NCBI RefSeq assembly: GCF_947495255.1
Contig: NZ_CANLYI010000001.1
Location: 1 to 64,000 of the forward strand
DNA length: 64,000 bases
Direction of reading: 5' to 3'
DNA from: an uncultured Winogradskyella sp.
GTDB lineage: Bacteria; Bacteroidota; Bacteroidia; Flavobacteriales; Flavobacteriaceae
Positions 20,320 through 31,177 of this stretch are shown here, in pieces (position 1 is the stretch's first letter; every line of letters starts with the position of its first letter). The notes beneath the pieces are model-generated. The model was not told the origin of the DNA. It saw only the letters and a program-made list of their open reading frames with translations, and ran no database searches. A program made the position numbers and the translations under genes.

Positions 20320-22008
20320 ATGCAACTTTCAGAACAAGAATTGGTAAGACGCCAAAAGTTAGAAAAGCTTAGAGCTTTAGGGATTAACCCTTATCCAGCG
20401 GATTTATTTCCCGTTAATCATACTTCTAAACAGATAAAATCTGATTTTGAAGAAGGTAAACAGGTTATCATTGCTGGTCGTTTAATGGCAATTAACATTC
20501 AAGGAAAAGCATCTTTTGCTCAATTGCAAGATAGCGAAGGTCGTATTCAAGTCTATTTTAATAGAGACGAAATATGTACAGGAGAAGACAAATCATTATA
20601 CAATGATGTGTTTAAAAAATTACTAGATTTAGGTGATTTTGTTGGTATAGAAGGTACACTTTTCACTACACAAGTGGGTGAAAAAACCGTAATGGTAAAA
20701 GACTTTAAATTATTAAGTAAAGCTTTAAAGCCCTTACCTATTCCTAAGCAAAAAGATGGTAAAACTTATGATGCGTTTACAGATCCAGAAATGAGATACA
20801 GACAACGTTATGCAGATTTAGTGGTGAATCCACATGTTAAAGAAGTATTTGTAAAGCGTACAAAACTTTTTAATGCTATGCGTCAGTTTTTTAATGATGC
20901 TGGTTATTTTGAAGTAGAAACACCCGTTTTACAGCCTATTCCTGGTGGAGCTGCTGCACGTCCATTTACAACACACCACAACAGTTTAGACATTCCATTG
21001 TATATGAGAATTGCTAACGAGTTATATTTAAAACGATTAATCGTTGGTGGATTTGATGGTGTTTATGAGTTTTCTAAAAACTTCAGAAATGAAGGTATGG
21101 ATAGAACACATAACCCAGAATTTACAGCTATGGAAATCTATGTATCCTACAAAGATTATAATTGGATGATGGATTTCTGTGAGAAATTATTAGAACATTG
21201 TGCACTTGCAGTAAACGGAACTTCTGAAGCTACTTTTGGAGAACATAAAATCAACTTTAAAGCACCTTATAAGCGTATTACTATGCGCGATTCTATTTTA
21301 GAATTCACAGGTTTTGACATTTACAATAAATCTGAAGACGAAATAAGAGCCGCTGCAAAAGGCATGCATATTGAAGTTGACGAGACTATGGGTAAAGGGA
21401 AATTGATTGATGAGATTTTTGGTGAAAAATGTGAAGGGAATTATATTCAACCAACATTCATAACTGACTATCCAAAAGAAATGAGTCCTTTATGTAAGGA
21501 GCACAGAGAAAACCCTGAATTAACAGAGCGTTTTGAATTAATGGTTTGTGGTAAAGAAGTCGCTAATGCCTACTCAGAGTTAAATGACCCAATTGACCAA
21601 CGCGAACGTTTTGAGCATCAATTAAAACTAGCTCAAAAAGGTGATGACGAAGCTACTGAGTTTATTGATCACGACTTTCTACGTGCTTTAGAATACGGAA
21701 TGCCTCCAACATCTGGTATGGGCATTGGGATGGATCGTTTAATTATGTTCTTAACCAATAACCAAAGTATACAAGAAGTATTATTCTTTCCGCAAATGCG
21801 ACCAGAAAAGAAAAAAGTAGATCTTAGTGATAATGAAAAAGCAATTCTTGAAGTTTTAAAAGCTGAAAAACGAATGGACTTAACCGTTCTTAAATCTAAA
21901 TCTGGTTTAAGTAATAAAGGTTGGGACAAAGGGATTAAAGGTTTAGGCAAACACGGCTTAACTAAAGTTGAAAAAACCGATGATGGTTTGTTTGTAGAGT
22001 TAGTATAA
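20320..22008 (+). CDS. lysS: lysyl-tRNA synthetase (class II) with C-terminal extension
   Basis: RQRYADLVVNPHVKEVFVKRTKL, FRNEGMDRTHNPEFTAMEIY, PPTSGMGIGMDRLIMFLTNNQSIQEVLFFPQMRPE. Confidence 0.97.
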   Translation: MQLSEQELVRRQKLEKLRALGINPYPADLFPVNHTSKQIKSDFEEGKQVIIAGRLMAINIQGKASFAQLQDSEGRIQVYFNRDEICTGEDKSLYNDVFKKLLDLGDFVGIEGTLFTTQVGEKTVMVKDFKLLSKALKPLPIPKQKDGKTYDAFTDPEMRYRQRYADLVVNPHVKEVFVKRTKLFNAMRQFFNDAGYFEVETPVLQPIPGGAAARPFTTHHNSLDIPLYMRIANELYLKRLIVGGFDGVYEFSKNFRNEGMDRTHNPEFTAMEIYVSYKDYNWMMDFCEKLLEHCALAVNGTSEATFGEHKINFKAPYKRITMRDSILEFTGFDIYNKSEDEIRAAAKGMHIEVDETMGKGKLIDEIFGEKCEGNYIQPTFITDYPKEMSPLCKEHRENPELTERFELMVCGKEVANAYSELNDPIDQRERFEHQLKLAQKGDDEATEFIDHDFLRALEYGMPPTSGMGIGMDRLIMFLTNNQSIQEVLFFPQMRPEKKKVDLSDNEKAILEVLKAEKRMDLTVLKSKSGLSNKGWDKGIKGLGKHGLTKVEKTDDGLFVELV

Positions 22009-22036
22009 TCTACATTATATAATATTCTTAATAAAA

Positions 22037-22068
22037 GGAACTATCAATTGATAGTTCCTTTTTTTTTT
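22037..22068 (+). terminator. intrinsic terminator after lysS
   Basis: GGAACTATCAATTGATAGTTCC followed by T10. Confidence 0.9.
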
Positions 22069-22126
22069 AGGAATCAATTACAAATTTCAGTACATTTATT
22101 ACCAGCACTTTATAACCTTAATTTCA

Positions 22127-23254
22127 ATGACATTCGGTATGTTAAAAAACTACGCAACATTCAGCTTATTTTTCTTTTTCACTTTATTCATAACCTCTCA
22201 AAATATAGCAGGCAATTGGAAGGTGATTTCTCTAGAGACTGGCGGAAATGTCGTTAATTTACCTTCAACTGTTTCAACAGCTCCATATCTTAATATCGAC
22301 AGTTTTAATAGCAGTCCACCTACTGGATATGATCAATATTGGGGACGCTACATTAATGGCTATGGCATTTGTAATTCTTTTGAAACGTATTATGAAGCAG
22401 GACTAGAATCCATAAACTTAATTCCGTATTTTGAAACTACAGATAATATATGCGCTACGGCTGAAGAAATAGGTTTTGAAAGCCTATTCTTTTCAATACT
22501 ACAAGTGCAAGGAGGTTTAACTTATTCGTTTTATAACAATTTACAAAACCTAAGTATTGTTAACGTTTTTGGAGAATTTATCAATTTAGAACATGAAGAT
22601 GTATCTACAAACTCTTTAAGTGGTGAATGGTTTATATATTCTATTTGGGAATACGACCTTTTGTTTGAGAATACTTTTAATACAAGTTTAAACATCAATT
22701 TTTCGAATGAAAATGTAAATGGACAAAGTAACATTTATGGCAGCTCAATTTGTAATGGATTTAATGCTTATTATGATAATCCTATACAGACCAATTCTTT
22801 AATCATAAAAAATATGGGCTGGACACTTTTAAATTGTAACACTACGGATGAACAATATTTTGAATCAGCTTATGTGAATTTTTTCAATACCTACTCAGAA
22901 GATCTCTATACGTATGAAATATCAGGAAGTGGATTAGATGCAATTCTTCAGCTTAATAATGGATATGAAGGCACTATAACTTATGGAAGACAAGCCTTAT
23001 CTGTAGATGATGTTGCAAAGCAATCCACAAAACTTATTACAGATAGAGTTGAGAACAAATTGCAGATTATATCTAACACCATCTTAACTAATTCACAGTA
23101 CACAATTTTTGATATTGCAGGAAGACAAATAACATCTGCTAGATTAAATAATACTAAACATATTGATTTAATAGATTTAACTACAGGAATTTACTTCTTA
23201 ACCATCAAGAATTCTTCAAATCAAATGGAGAACTTTAAATTTTTTAAAGACTAG
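22127..23254 (+). CDS. hypothetical secreted protein with T9SS type A sorting domain
   Basis: Signal peptide; C-terminal SQYTIFDIAGRQITSARLNNTKHIDLIDLTTGIYFLTIKNSSNQMENFKFFKD. Confidence 0.75.
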   Translation: MTFGMLKNYATFSLFFFFTLFITSQNIAGNWKVISLETGGNVVNLPSTVSTAPYLNIDSFNSSPPTGYDQYWGRYINGYGICNSFETYYEAGLESINLIPYFETTDNICATAEEIGFESLFFSILQVQGGLTYSFYNNLQNLSIVNVFGEFINLEHEDVSTNSLSGEWFIYSIWEYDLLFENTFNTSLNINFSNENVNGQSNIYGSSICNGFNAYYDNPIQTNSLIIKNMGWTLLNCNTTDEQYFESAYVNFFNTYSEDLYTYEISGSGLDAILQLNNGYEGTITYGRQALSVDDVAKQSTKLITDRVENKLQIISNTILTNSQYTIFDIAGRQITSARLNNTKHIDLIDLTTGIYFLTIKNSSNQMENFKFFKD

Positions 23255-23330
23255 TGTTCCTTTCAAAACGCTTAAAATTTATCGAATTATATCTTTTTTG
23301 TACATTAGCAACAAACCTTAACCTAAATCT

Positions 23331-24326
23331 ATGTTATTTCAATTCAAAAAAATAGTTGTACTTCTTGTTCTAACACTAGTTTTTAGTTCTTGCGAAAAGG
23401 ATGATTCCATTTCTCCTGTTGTTACCCCAGAAGTTGTAGCTGAATTTAAAGCCAACCTCTCTGAACTCAATTTATTTTCAGGTAATTTGAACCAATTAAT
23501 CATAACAGAGAAAGCTTTTGAGTATAATATTAACACAACACTTTTCTCAGATTACGCACACAAACAGCGCATAATAGCTTTACCAACAGGTACTAGCTTA
23601 CAATTTAATGGCGACGGCTTACCTATATTTCCTGACAATACAGTTATTGCAAAAACATTTTTTTACAATAGTGATGAGCGCGATTTATCCTTAGGAAAAA
23701 CCATAATTGAAACGCGTATTCTTATTAAAATAAATGACAATTGGGAAACAGGGAATTATGTATGGAACGAAACGCAAACTGATGCTATTTTAGACACTGA
23801 AGGCAGCACGGTACCAATTACTTGGATTGACACAGATGGCAACCCTAACCCTACTTCTTATAAAATTCCATCGAGTACAGATTGTTTTACTTGTCACAGT
23901 AATAGTGATAGAATTTTACCAATAGGTCCAAAATTAAGGTCTATGAATTTTAATATTAACGGTGTAAATCAATTAGAGCAATTTATAAGCAATCAACAAT
24001 TAAGTGGTGTAGCTAGCAGTAGCTCAGTTAGAAGTCTACCAAATTGGGAAGACACTTCACTTTCTTTAGAAACCAGAGCTAGAGCTTATATGGATGTTAA
24101 TTGTGCACATTGCCATATTCCAGGAGGAACTTGCGCAGACCAATCTACTTTAAATCTAGCTTTTGAGACAACTTTAGAAGATAGTAATATTTTAGACCAG
24201 ATTGCGCTTATAGATTATAGGACTTCATTTTATTTAGAAGGTATAAGTATGCCTTTTATTGGAACATCTATGCGACATACAGAAGGTTTAGATTTAGTTC
24301 AGAGTTACTTAAACACACTTAATTAA
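23331..24326 (+). CDS. diheme c-type cytochrome-like lipoprotein (SO2930/HNE_0200-like)
   Basis: Lipobox VFSSC; two CxxCH motifs: DCFTCHSNSDRILPIGPKLRSMNF and NCAHCHIPGGTCA. Confidence 0.75.
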   Translation: MLFQFKKIVVLLVLTLVFSSCEKDDSISPVVTPEVVAEFKANLSELNLFSGNLNQLIITEKAFEYNINTTLFSDYAHKQRIIALPTGTSLQFNGDGLPIFPDNTVIAKTFFYNSDERDLSLGKTIIETRILIKINDNWETGNYVWNETQTDAILDTEGSTVPITWIDTDGNPNPTSYKIPSSTDCFTCHSNSDRILPIGPKLRSMNFNINGVNQLEQFISNQQLSGVASSSSVRSLPNWEDTSLSLETRARAYMDVNCAHCHIPGGTCADQSTLNLAFETTLEDSNILDQIALIDYRTSFYLEGISMPFIGTSMRHTEGLDLVQSYLNTLN

Positions 24327-24418
24327 TAGGCGTTAAATAAATACTAAAATCGGTTTTAAATTTAACAGATTCTTAATAGAATCCGTATTTTCATCCAAAT
24401 TAATTAAAACCGACTAAT

Positions 24419-26905
24419 TTGAAACATTTATCAATCAAACTACTCTTTGTAGTTTCTGCTTTTTTGGCATTTTCTTGTTCTACTGCAAAGAAAGCCGGAA
24501 AATCCAAAAAAGATGCCACCGCAATGGCAAAACCACCAGTAAAAAAACCTGGTAAAAACGACCCAAAACCTTACAACAAAGTCATTACTAAAGACGCAAA
24601 AAGTGATGGAGGTTTATTTACAGTCCATTCTGTAGACGAAAAATTCTATTACGAAATTCCAGATTCACTTTTTAACCGTGAAATGTTGATGGTAACTCGT
24701 ATTTCTAAAACTGCTGCTGGACTTGGATTTGGTGGAGGAAAACAAAACGAACAAGTTTTACGCTGGGAGAAAAAAGGCAAAAAAGTAATTTTACGTGTGG
24801 TATCTTACAATGTGGTTGCTGCAGATTCACTTCCTGTTAAAGAAGCTGTTTTGAACTCTAACTTCGAGCCTGTTTTATTCACTTTTCCGATTGCTGCATT
24901 CAGCAAGGATTCTTCGAATGTTGTAATTGACGCTACTCCTTTATTTGAAAAGGATGTAAAATCTTTAGGTTTACCACAATTTAGAAGAACACCATACAAA
25001 GTATCGCGTTTAGAAAGTGACAAATCATTTATTGAAAACATAAAAAGTTACCCTAGAAACATTGAAGCAAGACATGTAAAAACATATGCTTCAGGAAGAC
25101 CACCTTCAAATTCTAGTACTGGATCAATTTCAATTGAAATCAACAATTCAATGATATTGTTACCAGATAACCCAATGAAACGTCGTTATTTTGACAAACG
25201 TGTAGGTTGGTTTACAAGTAATCAAACCGATTATGGACAAGAAGATCAAAAAAGTAAATCTATTGAATTCCTAGATCGTTGGAGATTAGAAGTTAAAGAT
25301 GAAGATTTAGAGAAATTTAAGCGTGGAGAATTAGTAGTTCCGAAAAAACAAATTATTTATTACATTGACAGAGCAACGCCAGAAAAATGGAGAAAATATC
25401 TAAAACAAGGTATTGAAGATTGGCAAGTGGCTTTTGAAGCCGCAGGATTTAAAGATGCTATAATTGCTATGGATCCACCTACTGTTGAGGAAGACCCAGA
25501 ATGGAGCCCTGAAGATGTACGGTATTCTGTTGTACGTTATTTAGCATCTCCAATCCCTAATGCTAATGGACCTCACGTAAGTGACCCAAGAACTGGAGAA
25601 ATTTTAGAAAGTGATATCAACTGGTACCATAACGTAATGTCATTATTACGTGGCTGGTTCTTTGTACAAACAGCAGCGATTAATCCAGATGCTCAGAGTC
25701 CTCAATTTAAGGATGAAGTTATGGGTCGATTAATACGTTTTGTATCTGCTCACGAAGTAGGACATACCTTAGGCTTACCTCACAACATGGGAAGTAGTGT
25801 TGCATATCCTGTTGAAAAATTACGCGATGCTGCATTTACTCAGAAGTATGGTACAGCGCCATCTATTATGGATTATGCTCGTTTTAATTACATAGCACAA
25901 CCAGGTGATGAAGGTGTTGCATTAATGCCAGATATTGGAACTTACGATAAATATGCTATTGCTTGGGGTTACAGACCAATTTTAGACAAAACTGCTGAAG
26001 AAGAAAAACCAGTTCTTAACCAATGGATTATGGACCACGCAGGAGACCCAATGTATCGTTTTGGTCATCAACAAGTTGGTGATATTCACGATCCAAGTTC
26101 TCAAACTGAAGATTTAGGTGATGACGCTATGTTAGCAAGTGAATACGGAATTAAAAACTTAAAGCGTATTGTACCAAATTTAATTGAATGGACTACAGAG
26201 GCTGGAGAAGATTATGACGATTTAGAAGAAATGTATGGACATGTAGTATCGCAGTTTAATCGTTACATGGGACACGTTGCTAATAACATTGGTGGTGTTT
26301 ATGAAAATTTAAAATCTACCGATCAAGAAGGCGCTGTTTATACTGCGGTACCAAAAGAACACCAGAAAAGAGCTATGGCTTTTCTTCAGGAGAACTTGTT
26401 TGATACACCAGACTGGTTATTAGACAAAACTATATTTGATCGTATTGAATATTCTGGTTCTGTAGACCGTATCAGAGCATTACAAGCTAGAACTTTAAAC
26501 ACTATTTTGAGTTTAGGTAAAATGCAACGCTTAACTGAAGCATATACTTATGATAGTAAAGCTTATGCTTTAACAGATATGATGAAAGATCTTCGCACTG
26601 GTATTTGGAGTGAACTACGTACTGGAAAGAAAATTGATACTTACCGTCGTAATTTACAACGTGCTCACATTGACAGATTAGAGTTCTTAATGAACGCAGA
26701 GAATCAAAGAAAAGCACCAGATTTTGGAGGTTACCAAAAATCTACAGCAGTAAATACAAGCCAATCTGATATTAAAGCCGTAGTCAGAGCTGAGTTAAAA
26801 ACACTTCGTAGTCAATTACGAAATGCTCGAGGTGGCGATGCAATGAGTAGAATACATATTGCTGATGCGATAGAAAGAATTAACCTTATTTTAGATCCTA
26901 AATAA
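24419..26905 (+). CDS. zinc-dependent metalloprotease (DUF5117/DUF5118 type) lipoprotein
   Basis: Metzincin-like motif SAHEVGHTLGLPHNMGSS; PSIMDYARFNYIAQPGD; lipobox FLAFSC; TTG start. Confidence 0.9.
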   Translation: MKHLSIKLLFVVSAFLAFSCSTAKKAGKSKKDATAMAKPPVKKPGKNDPKPYNKVITKDAKSDGGLFTVHSVDEKFYYEIPDSLFNREMLMVTRISKTAAGLGFGGGKQNEQVLRWEKKGKKVILRVVSYNVVAADSLPVKEAVLNSNFEPVLFTFPIAAFSKDSSNVVIDATPLFEKDVKSLGLPQFRRTPYKVSRLESDKSFIENIKSYPRNIEARHVKTYASGRPPSNSSTGSISIEINNSMILLPDNPMKRRYFDKRVGWFTSNQTDYGQEDQKSKSIEFLDRWRLEVKDEDLEKFKRGELVVPKKQIIYYIDRATPEKWRKYLKQGIEDWQVAFEAAGFKDAIIAMDPPTVEEDPEWSPEDVRYSVVRYLASPIPNANGPHVSDPRTGEILESDINWYHNVMSLLRGWFFVQTAAINPDAQSPQFKDEVMGRLIRFVSAHEVGHTLGLPHNMGSSVAYPVEKLRDAAFTQKYGTAPSIMDYARFNYIAQPGDEGVALMPDIGTYDKYAIAWGYRPILDKTAEEEKPVLNQWIMDHAGDPMYRFGHQQVGDIHDPSSQTEDLGDDAMLASEYGIKNLKRIVPNLIEWTTEAGEDYDDLEEMYGHVVSQFNRYMGHVANNIGGVYENLKSTDQEGAVYTAVPKEHQKRAMAFLQENLFDTPDWLLDKTIFDRIEYSGSVDRIRALQARTLNTILSLGKMQRLTEAYTYDSKAYALTDMMKDLRTGIWSELRTGKKIDTYRRNLQRAHIDRLEFLMNAENQRKAPDFGGYQKSTAVNTSQSDIKAVVRAELKTLRSQLRNARGGDAMSRIHIADAIERINLILDPK

Positions 26906-26926
26906 TTAAACTAGGATATTATTTAA

Positions 26927-26960
26927 AAAGGCTTCAAGAATAATCTTGGAGCCTTTTTTT
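26927..26960 (+). terminator. intrinsic terminator
   Basis: AAAGGCTTCAAGA-ATAA-TCTTGGAGCCTTTTTTT. Confidence 0.8.
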
Positions 26961-26977
26961 ATTACAATTCATTAAAA

Positions 26978-27550
26978 TCACTTTTCAGCTTCTTTTTCTA
27001 TATAATAGTGAATAGATTTATCATTAATAAAAACATCTTTTAAAACAGCATCACCGTTCTTAATAGCAACCAGAGCGTAAGTTTCATTTATAGAATCATT
27101 TCTTCTATTAAATTTTCTATATATATCTTCGGCTGGCTTTGCTTTAGACTCTTCCATATAATAACGATCAAAGGGCAAATTAAAACGAACTTCGGTAGAA
27201 TGATAATCGTAATATTCAACTTCTACTTCAATAAAATCACGACTAGTATTGTGCTTCGTTTTACTCAAACTTTTCACTTTAGCATAACCTAAACTATCTT
27301 TTTCTAGATAGATTATAACTTTATCATTGCGCTGAATTGTAGAATCTATACTTTTAGCAGAACTCAATTCATATCGCAAAGTCACATACTTACCTCTAAA
27401 AGGGTCATTTGGATCAATAGGTTGCGTTTTAAACTTATAAACTGTTCCTGAGTTTAGAACGTCTTCTTTATTATAAATCATTTTAGCTGGCACAAGTAAT
27501 TGAATTATTACCACTGCAATGAATATTAAAAATACATATATCGTTTTCAT
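26978..27550 (-). CDS. GDYXXLXY-type domain protein
   Basis: DPFRGKYVTLRYELS motif; gene directly downstream of a DUF2157 gene. Confidence 0.8.
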   Translation of the reverse strand: MKTIYVFLIFIAVVIIQLLVPAKMIYNKEDVLNSGTVYKFKTQPIDPNDPFRGKYVTLRYELSSAKSIDSTIQRNDKVIIYLEKDSLGYAKVKSLSKTKHNTSRDFIEVEVEYYDYHSTEVRFNLPFDRYYMEESKAKPAEDIYRKFNRRNDSINETYALVAIKNGDAVLKDVFINDKSIHYYIEKEAEK

Positions 27551-27558
27551 GTTAGCTT

Positions 27559-28854
27559 TTAATTTAGAGTTTGATGTTTGATTGCTTTCTGCTTTTTTAA
27601 CATGATGTAATTAGCTAGGAAAAACCCAAGACCTACAACAACAAATAAAAGTCCTCTTAACACAAAACTCATATCTGTATCAAAAAAGCGACAAACAATA
27701 GCCGTTGCAATAATTAAGAGTCCATAATTTAAAATACTAAACCTAAAAGTATCTGCCCCTAATTTAACCGCAAACACACCAAATATTAATATCATTATGT
27801 TTGTAGAAATAGTACCTAATTTTGCGCTCTCACTTCCTAAAGCGAATACTATTAAGAAAATGATAAACACATATTGAAACACATTGAATTTAAATTTACC
27901 TTTTGGTATTTGGGAATACACTAACAAAGCCAATGCAATAAAAATTAAAACTATTGACACCCACATTTCTTGAGAATTAAATACAATTATTTCATATTGT
28001 ATTTCTTCCCAAATAACATTAAAACTTAAAATCATCAGTAAAACAACAGAGCCAAAAGAGCCTAACACAACATAACTATTCCGTCTCAATTGTTGACTGT
28101 TAAATATCTCTAGCTGTCCTAAATTATAAAAAACTCCAAATAACATCGCATACATCACAAAGCCTAGTGCCCAATTATTTTGAATAAATGCACCTAACAC
28201 AATAATCAAACTCAGTGCATACAACCAATTTAAAATAGCAGTAGAATTAGCTTTAGGTGATTTTTTTAATTCATTAAAATAAAAAGGAATTGTACCAATA
28301 AGTAATACAAAATATAGCCATGGTGATTTATTACCATATCCAAAACTATAACCATATTCACAAGCATAGTATGTAGAAAACCCAATCACAAATATTGCAA
28401 CCGCTTTAGAGTTTAAAACATAAATTAATGGAAGACCAAGGACAATCCATGTTAGTAAATAACTGCTTAAATCTCCAGGAATATTATAAACCTGACTCAC
28501 TAGTGCTATAGATGCACCAATAGCGAAAAACAGAAAAGTACCAGAGGACTCTTTCCATGCTTGGCTCTTATTTTTAAGAATTGAATAACTAGACAGTAAT
28601 TGTCCAATTATTAGAGGCAAAAAGGCAAAAACAGTTTTTATTGTTCTTGAAAAATCATCCCAATTGTGGGCTAATATTAAAATGATTCCTAAACCAACTA
28701 ATGCAGAACCTAATATTCCAAAAATGGTAAATAATGGATTTGATTGATTACTCCTTTTAGTTTCGTAATAATTATTTATACGATTTGCCACTTCAGAAGA
28801 AATAACATTATGATCTATTAATTCTGCTAAGTCGTTTTTGAGTTTTGATTTCAT
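27559..28854 (-). CDS. DUF2157 domain-containing membrane protein
   Basis: N-terminal LIDHNVISSEVANRINNYYE then GILGSALVGLGIILILAHNWDDFSRTIKTVFAFLPLIIGQ; multiple TM helices. Confidence 0.88.
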   Translation of the reverse strand: MKSKLKNDLAELIDHNVISSEVANRINNYYETKRSNQSNPLFTIFGILGSALVGLGIILILAHNWDDFSRTIKTVFAFLPLIIGQLLSSYSILKNKSQAWKESSGTFLFFAIGASIALVSQVYNIPGDLSSYLLTWIVLGLPLIYVLNSKAVAIFVIGFSTYYACEYGYSFGYGNKSPWLYFVLLIGTIPFYFNELKKSPKANSTAILNWLYALSLIIVLGAFIQNNWALGFVMYAMLFGVFYNLGQLEIFNSQQLRRNSYVVLGSFGSVVLLMILSFNVIWEEIQYEIIVFNSQEMWVSIVLIFIALALLVYSQIPKGKFKFNVFQYVFIIFLIVFALGSESAKLGTISTNIMILIFGVFAVKLGADTFRFSILNYGLLIIATAIVCRFFDTDMSFVLRGLLFVVVGLGFFLANYIMLKKQKAIKHQTLN

Positions 28855-28948
28855 AGTCCTTAAATTTTATAAAAATAGAGAATTTAAAACCTCACAACAC
28901 TAAATAATGTTGCAAGGTTTTTGGTTACTAACTAACCTATCATCAAAA

Positions 28949-29440
28949 CTAATCTTCGTCTTCTATTGTTTTAATCTCATTATTTATATAAGCGACATCT
29001 CGTGTGTTTTTCTGCACTGCAATTGCTGAGAACAAACTCAATGCAAATGACATGGCATAAAACCCTTTTTCACTTAACTCTAGCGTTGCATTCCATAGAC
29101 CAATGGCTAATAACACAATTGCCGCGACTGATGTAAACCAACTAATTCCAAAATACATTTCAGTAACCTGTATACCTTCTAATTTATCTCTTACTGCTTT
29201 CTGTACTGAGATTACTGAGAACAACCCAAAAAGTAGAATGGTAAAATAATAGCCATTTTCGTTGAGTTCCATAGTAGCATTCCAAAGACCCACGCAATAA
29301 GCAACCATACCAATAAGTAATGCGGACCATGATGCTCCAATAAATGCAGGTGTTGGTTTGTTGTTATACACCTTTCTTTCTTTCTTTTTAGTTTTTACTT
29401 TTTCTTCGTCTTTTAATGATACTGTTGTTTGATAATTCAT
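28949..29440 (-). CDS. yiaA: YiaA/YiaB family inner membrane protein
   Basis: Two copies of the YiaAB two-helix unit (...GLWNATMELNENGYYFTILLFGLFSVISVQKAVRD / ...GLWNATLELSEKGFYAMSFALSLFSAIAVQKNTRD). Confidence 0.88.
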   Translation of the reverse strand: MNYQTTVSLKDEEKVKTKKKERKVYNNKPTPAFIGASWSALLIGMVAYCVGLWNATMELNENGYYFTILLFGLFSVISVQKAVRDKLEGIQVTEMYFGISWFTSVAAIVLLAIGLWNATLELSEKGFYAMSFALSLFSAIAVQKNTRDVAYINNEIKTIEDED

Positions 29441-29591
29441 AATGTTTTGTTTTAATGATTATGATGCAAATTTCAGGTAAACAACAAGATTCAGAAAACC
29501 ATAATTTCAAAATAACTGACGATATATTATATAAATAAACTAAAATTTATTCTATATTTAGTATTTAAATAGAATTAATACTGACGAATAA

Positions 29592-31088
29592 ATGATTGAA
29601 ATAAAATCTATAATTAATACATTATCGACTGAAGACCATCAGAAATTCGTGAATTATCTTCAACAAAAGAATAAACGAAAGGACACAAAAAACATTCAGC
29701 TTTTTAAGTTACTTGCAAATAATTTTGACGACTCTAAGTCAATTTGCAAAAAACTATATAATACTGAAAAGAGCAATGCATATCATGCGCTAAGGAAAAG
29801 GTTATTTCAATCACTAATAGATTTTACAGCCAACAAAAACCTTGAAGATGAGAATTCAGTAGATATGCAAATTGTTAAATACATACTAGCATCACGCACA
29901 TTTTTACTTCAGAATAATTTTAAAATCGCATATAAAACCTTAGATAAGGCGGAACGCTTGGCAGATGAGCATCTACTTTACCCAATGCTCAATGAAATTT
30001 ATCATACAAAAATTCAATATGCTTCAAATTACCCTAAAATTGATTTGAATGAATTAATTATAAAACAGAAAGAAAACCAAAATAAACACCAACTAGAAGA
30101 CCAGCTAAATATCGTCTATGCAAAACTAAAATCTGTTTTAAACGAAGTAACCTATAAAGGACATGTCATAGATTTTGAAACAGAATTAGAAGTCATACTA
30201 AACGAACACAACATTAAATTAGATGCATCACTTTCATTTAAATCATTATATCAAATTCTTGCTATAGCACATATATCTGCATTAGTGACCACTAAATATT
30301 ATAAAATTGAAAATTTTGTACTTAAAACCTATGGTGTTTTAAAGCAAAAAAAGGAAACTGACAAACAATTATTTTATCAAATTCAGATTGTCTATATAAT
30401 TGCCAATACACTGTTTAGAAATAAAAAGTTTGAATCATCATTAGCATACATAACAGAGATGGAGCAACTTATGCATCTTAAACAGCGCTCATATTACAAA
30501 ACCTTTATTTTAAAGAAAACACTTGTAGAAGCTTTAAATCTTAATTATAACAACAAACAAGAGGAGGCCATTTTACTTGCAGAAAACATAATGTATAAAA
30601 AGCATAACGATATTGAGACACTATTAGATTTGCGATTATCTTGCTTTATGTTTTACTTTCAGAAGGCAGACTACGTTAAAGCAAAAACAATTTCTTCAAA
30701 ATTTTATCACACAGACCAATGGTATATAGAAAAAGCAGGTATTGATTGGGTCATTAAAAAAAATGTTGCAGAACTATTACTATATATTGAATTACAGGAA
30801 GACGATTTATTCTTTTCGAGATTAAAAAGTTTTAAAAGAAGCTACTCAAATTACCTCAACCAAATTGAACAATCTAGAATTCTTACATTTTTAAAGTTTG
30901 CAGAACAGTATTATCTCAAGCCCGAAAGCATCAGCACTGAAAAATTCAAAAACAATCTTGAAACTTCCTTCGAATGGATTACTATACCAGAAGAAGACAT
31001 TTTTGTTATTAGTTTTTATGCTTGGCTAAAAAGCAAGATTGAAAGACAGGACATCTACCCAACCACACTTCTGCTCTTAAATAGCTAA
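29592..31088 (+). CDS. hypothetical helical repeat protein
   Basis: 498 aa open frame, TPR-like helical composition, no decisive motif. Confidence 0.55.
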   Translation: MIEIKSIINTLSTEDHQKFVNYLQQKNKRKDTKNIQLFKLLANNFDDSKSICKKLYNTEKSNAYHALRKRLFQSLIDFTANKNLEDENSVDMQIVKYILASRTFLLQNNFKIAYKTLDKAERLADEHLLYPMLNEIYHTKIQYASNYPKIDLNELIIKQKENQNKHQLEDQLNIVYAKLKSVLNEVTYKGHVIDFETELEVILNEHNIKLDASLSFKSLYQILAIAHISALVTTKYYKIENFVLKTYGVLKQKKETDKQLFYQIQIVYIIANTLFRNKKFESSLAYITEMEQLMHLKQRSYYKTFILKKTLVEALNLNYNNKQEEAILLAENIMYKKHNDIETLLDLRLSCFMFYFQKADYVKAKTISSKFYHTDQWYIEKAGIDWVIKKNVAELLLYIELQEDDLFFSRLKSFKRSYSNYLNQIEQSRILTFLKFAEQYYLKPESISTEKFKNNLETSFEWITIPEEDIFVISFYAWLKSKIERQDIYPTTLLLLNS

Positions 31089-31177
31089 TGTTAAATTCTG
31101 TGTTAAAAGAACGACATTCATTAAACGTTTTAATCTTAATACGGTCTAAACTGATATAACTTTAAAACAAAAACAAA

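Noticed and set aside
22048-22257. ORF overlapping the lysS terminator and the T9SS protein start
   Set aside because: Starts near the terminator T-tract and is out of frame with a clearly better CDS.
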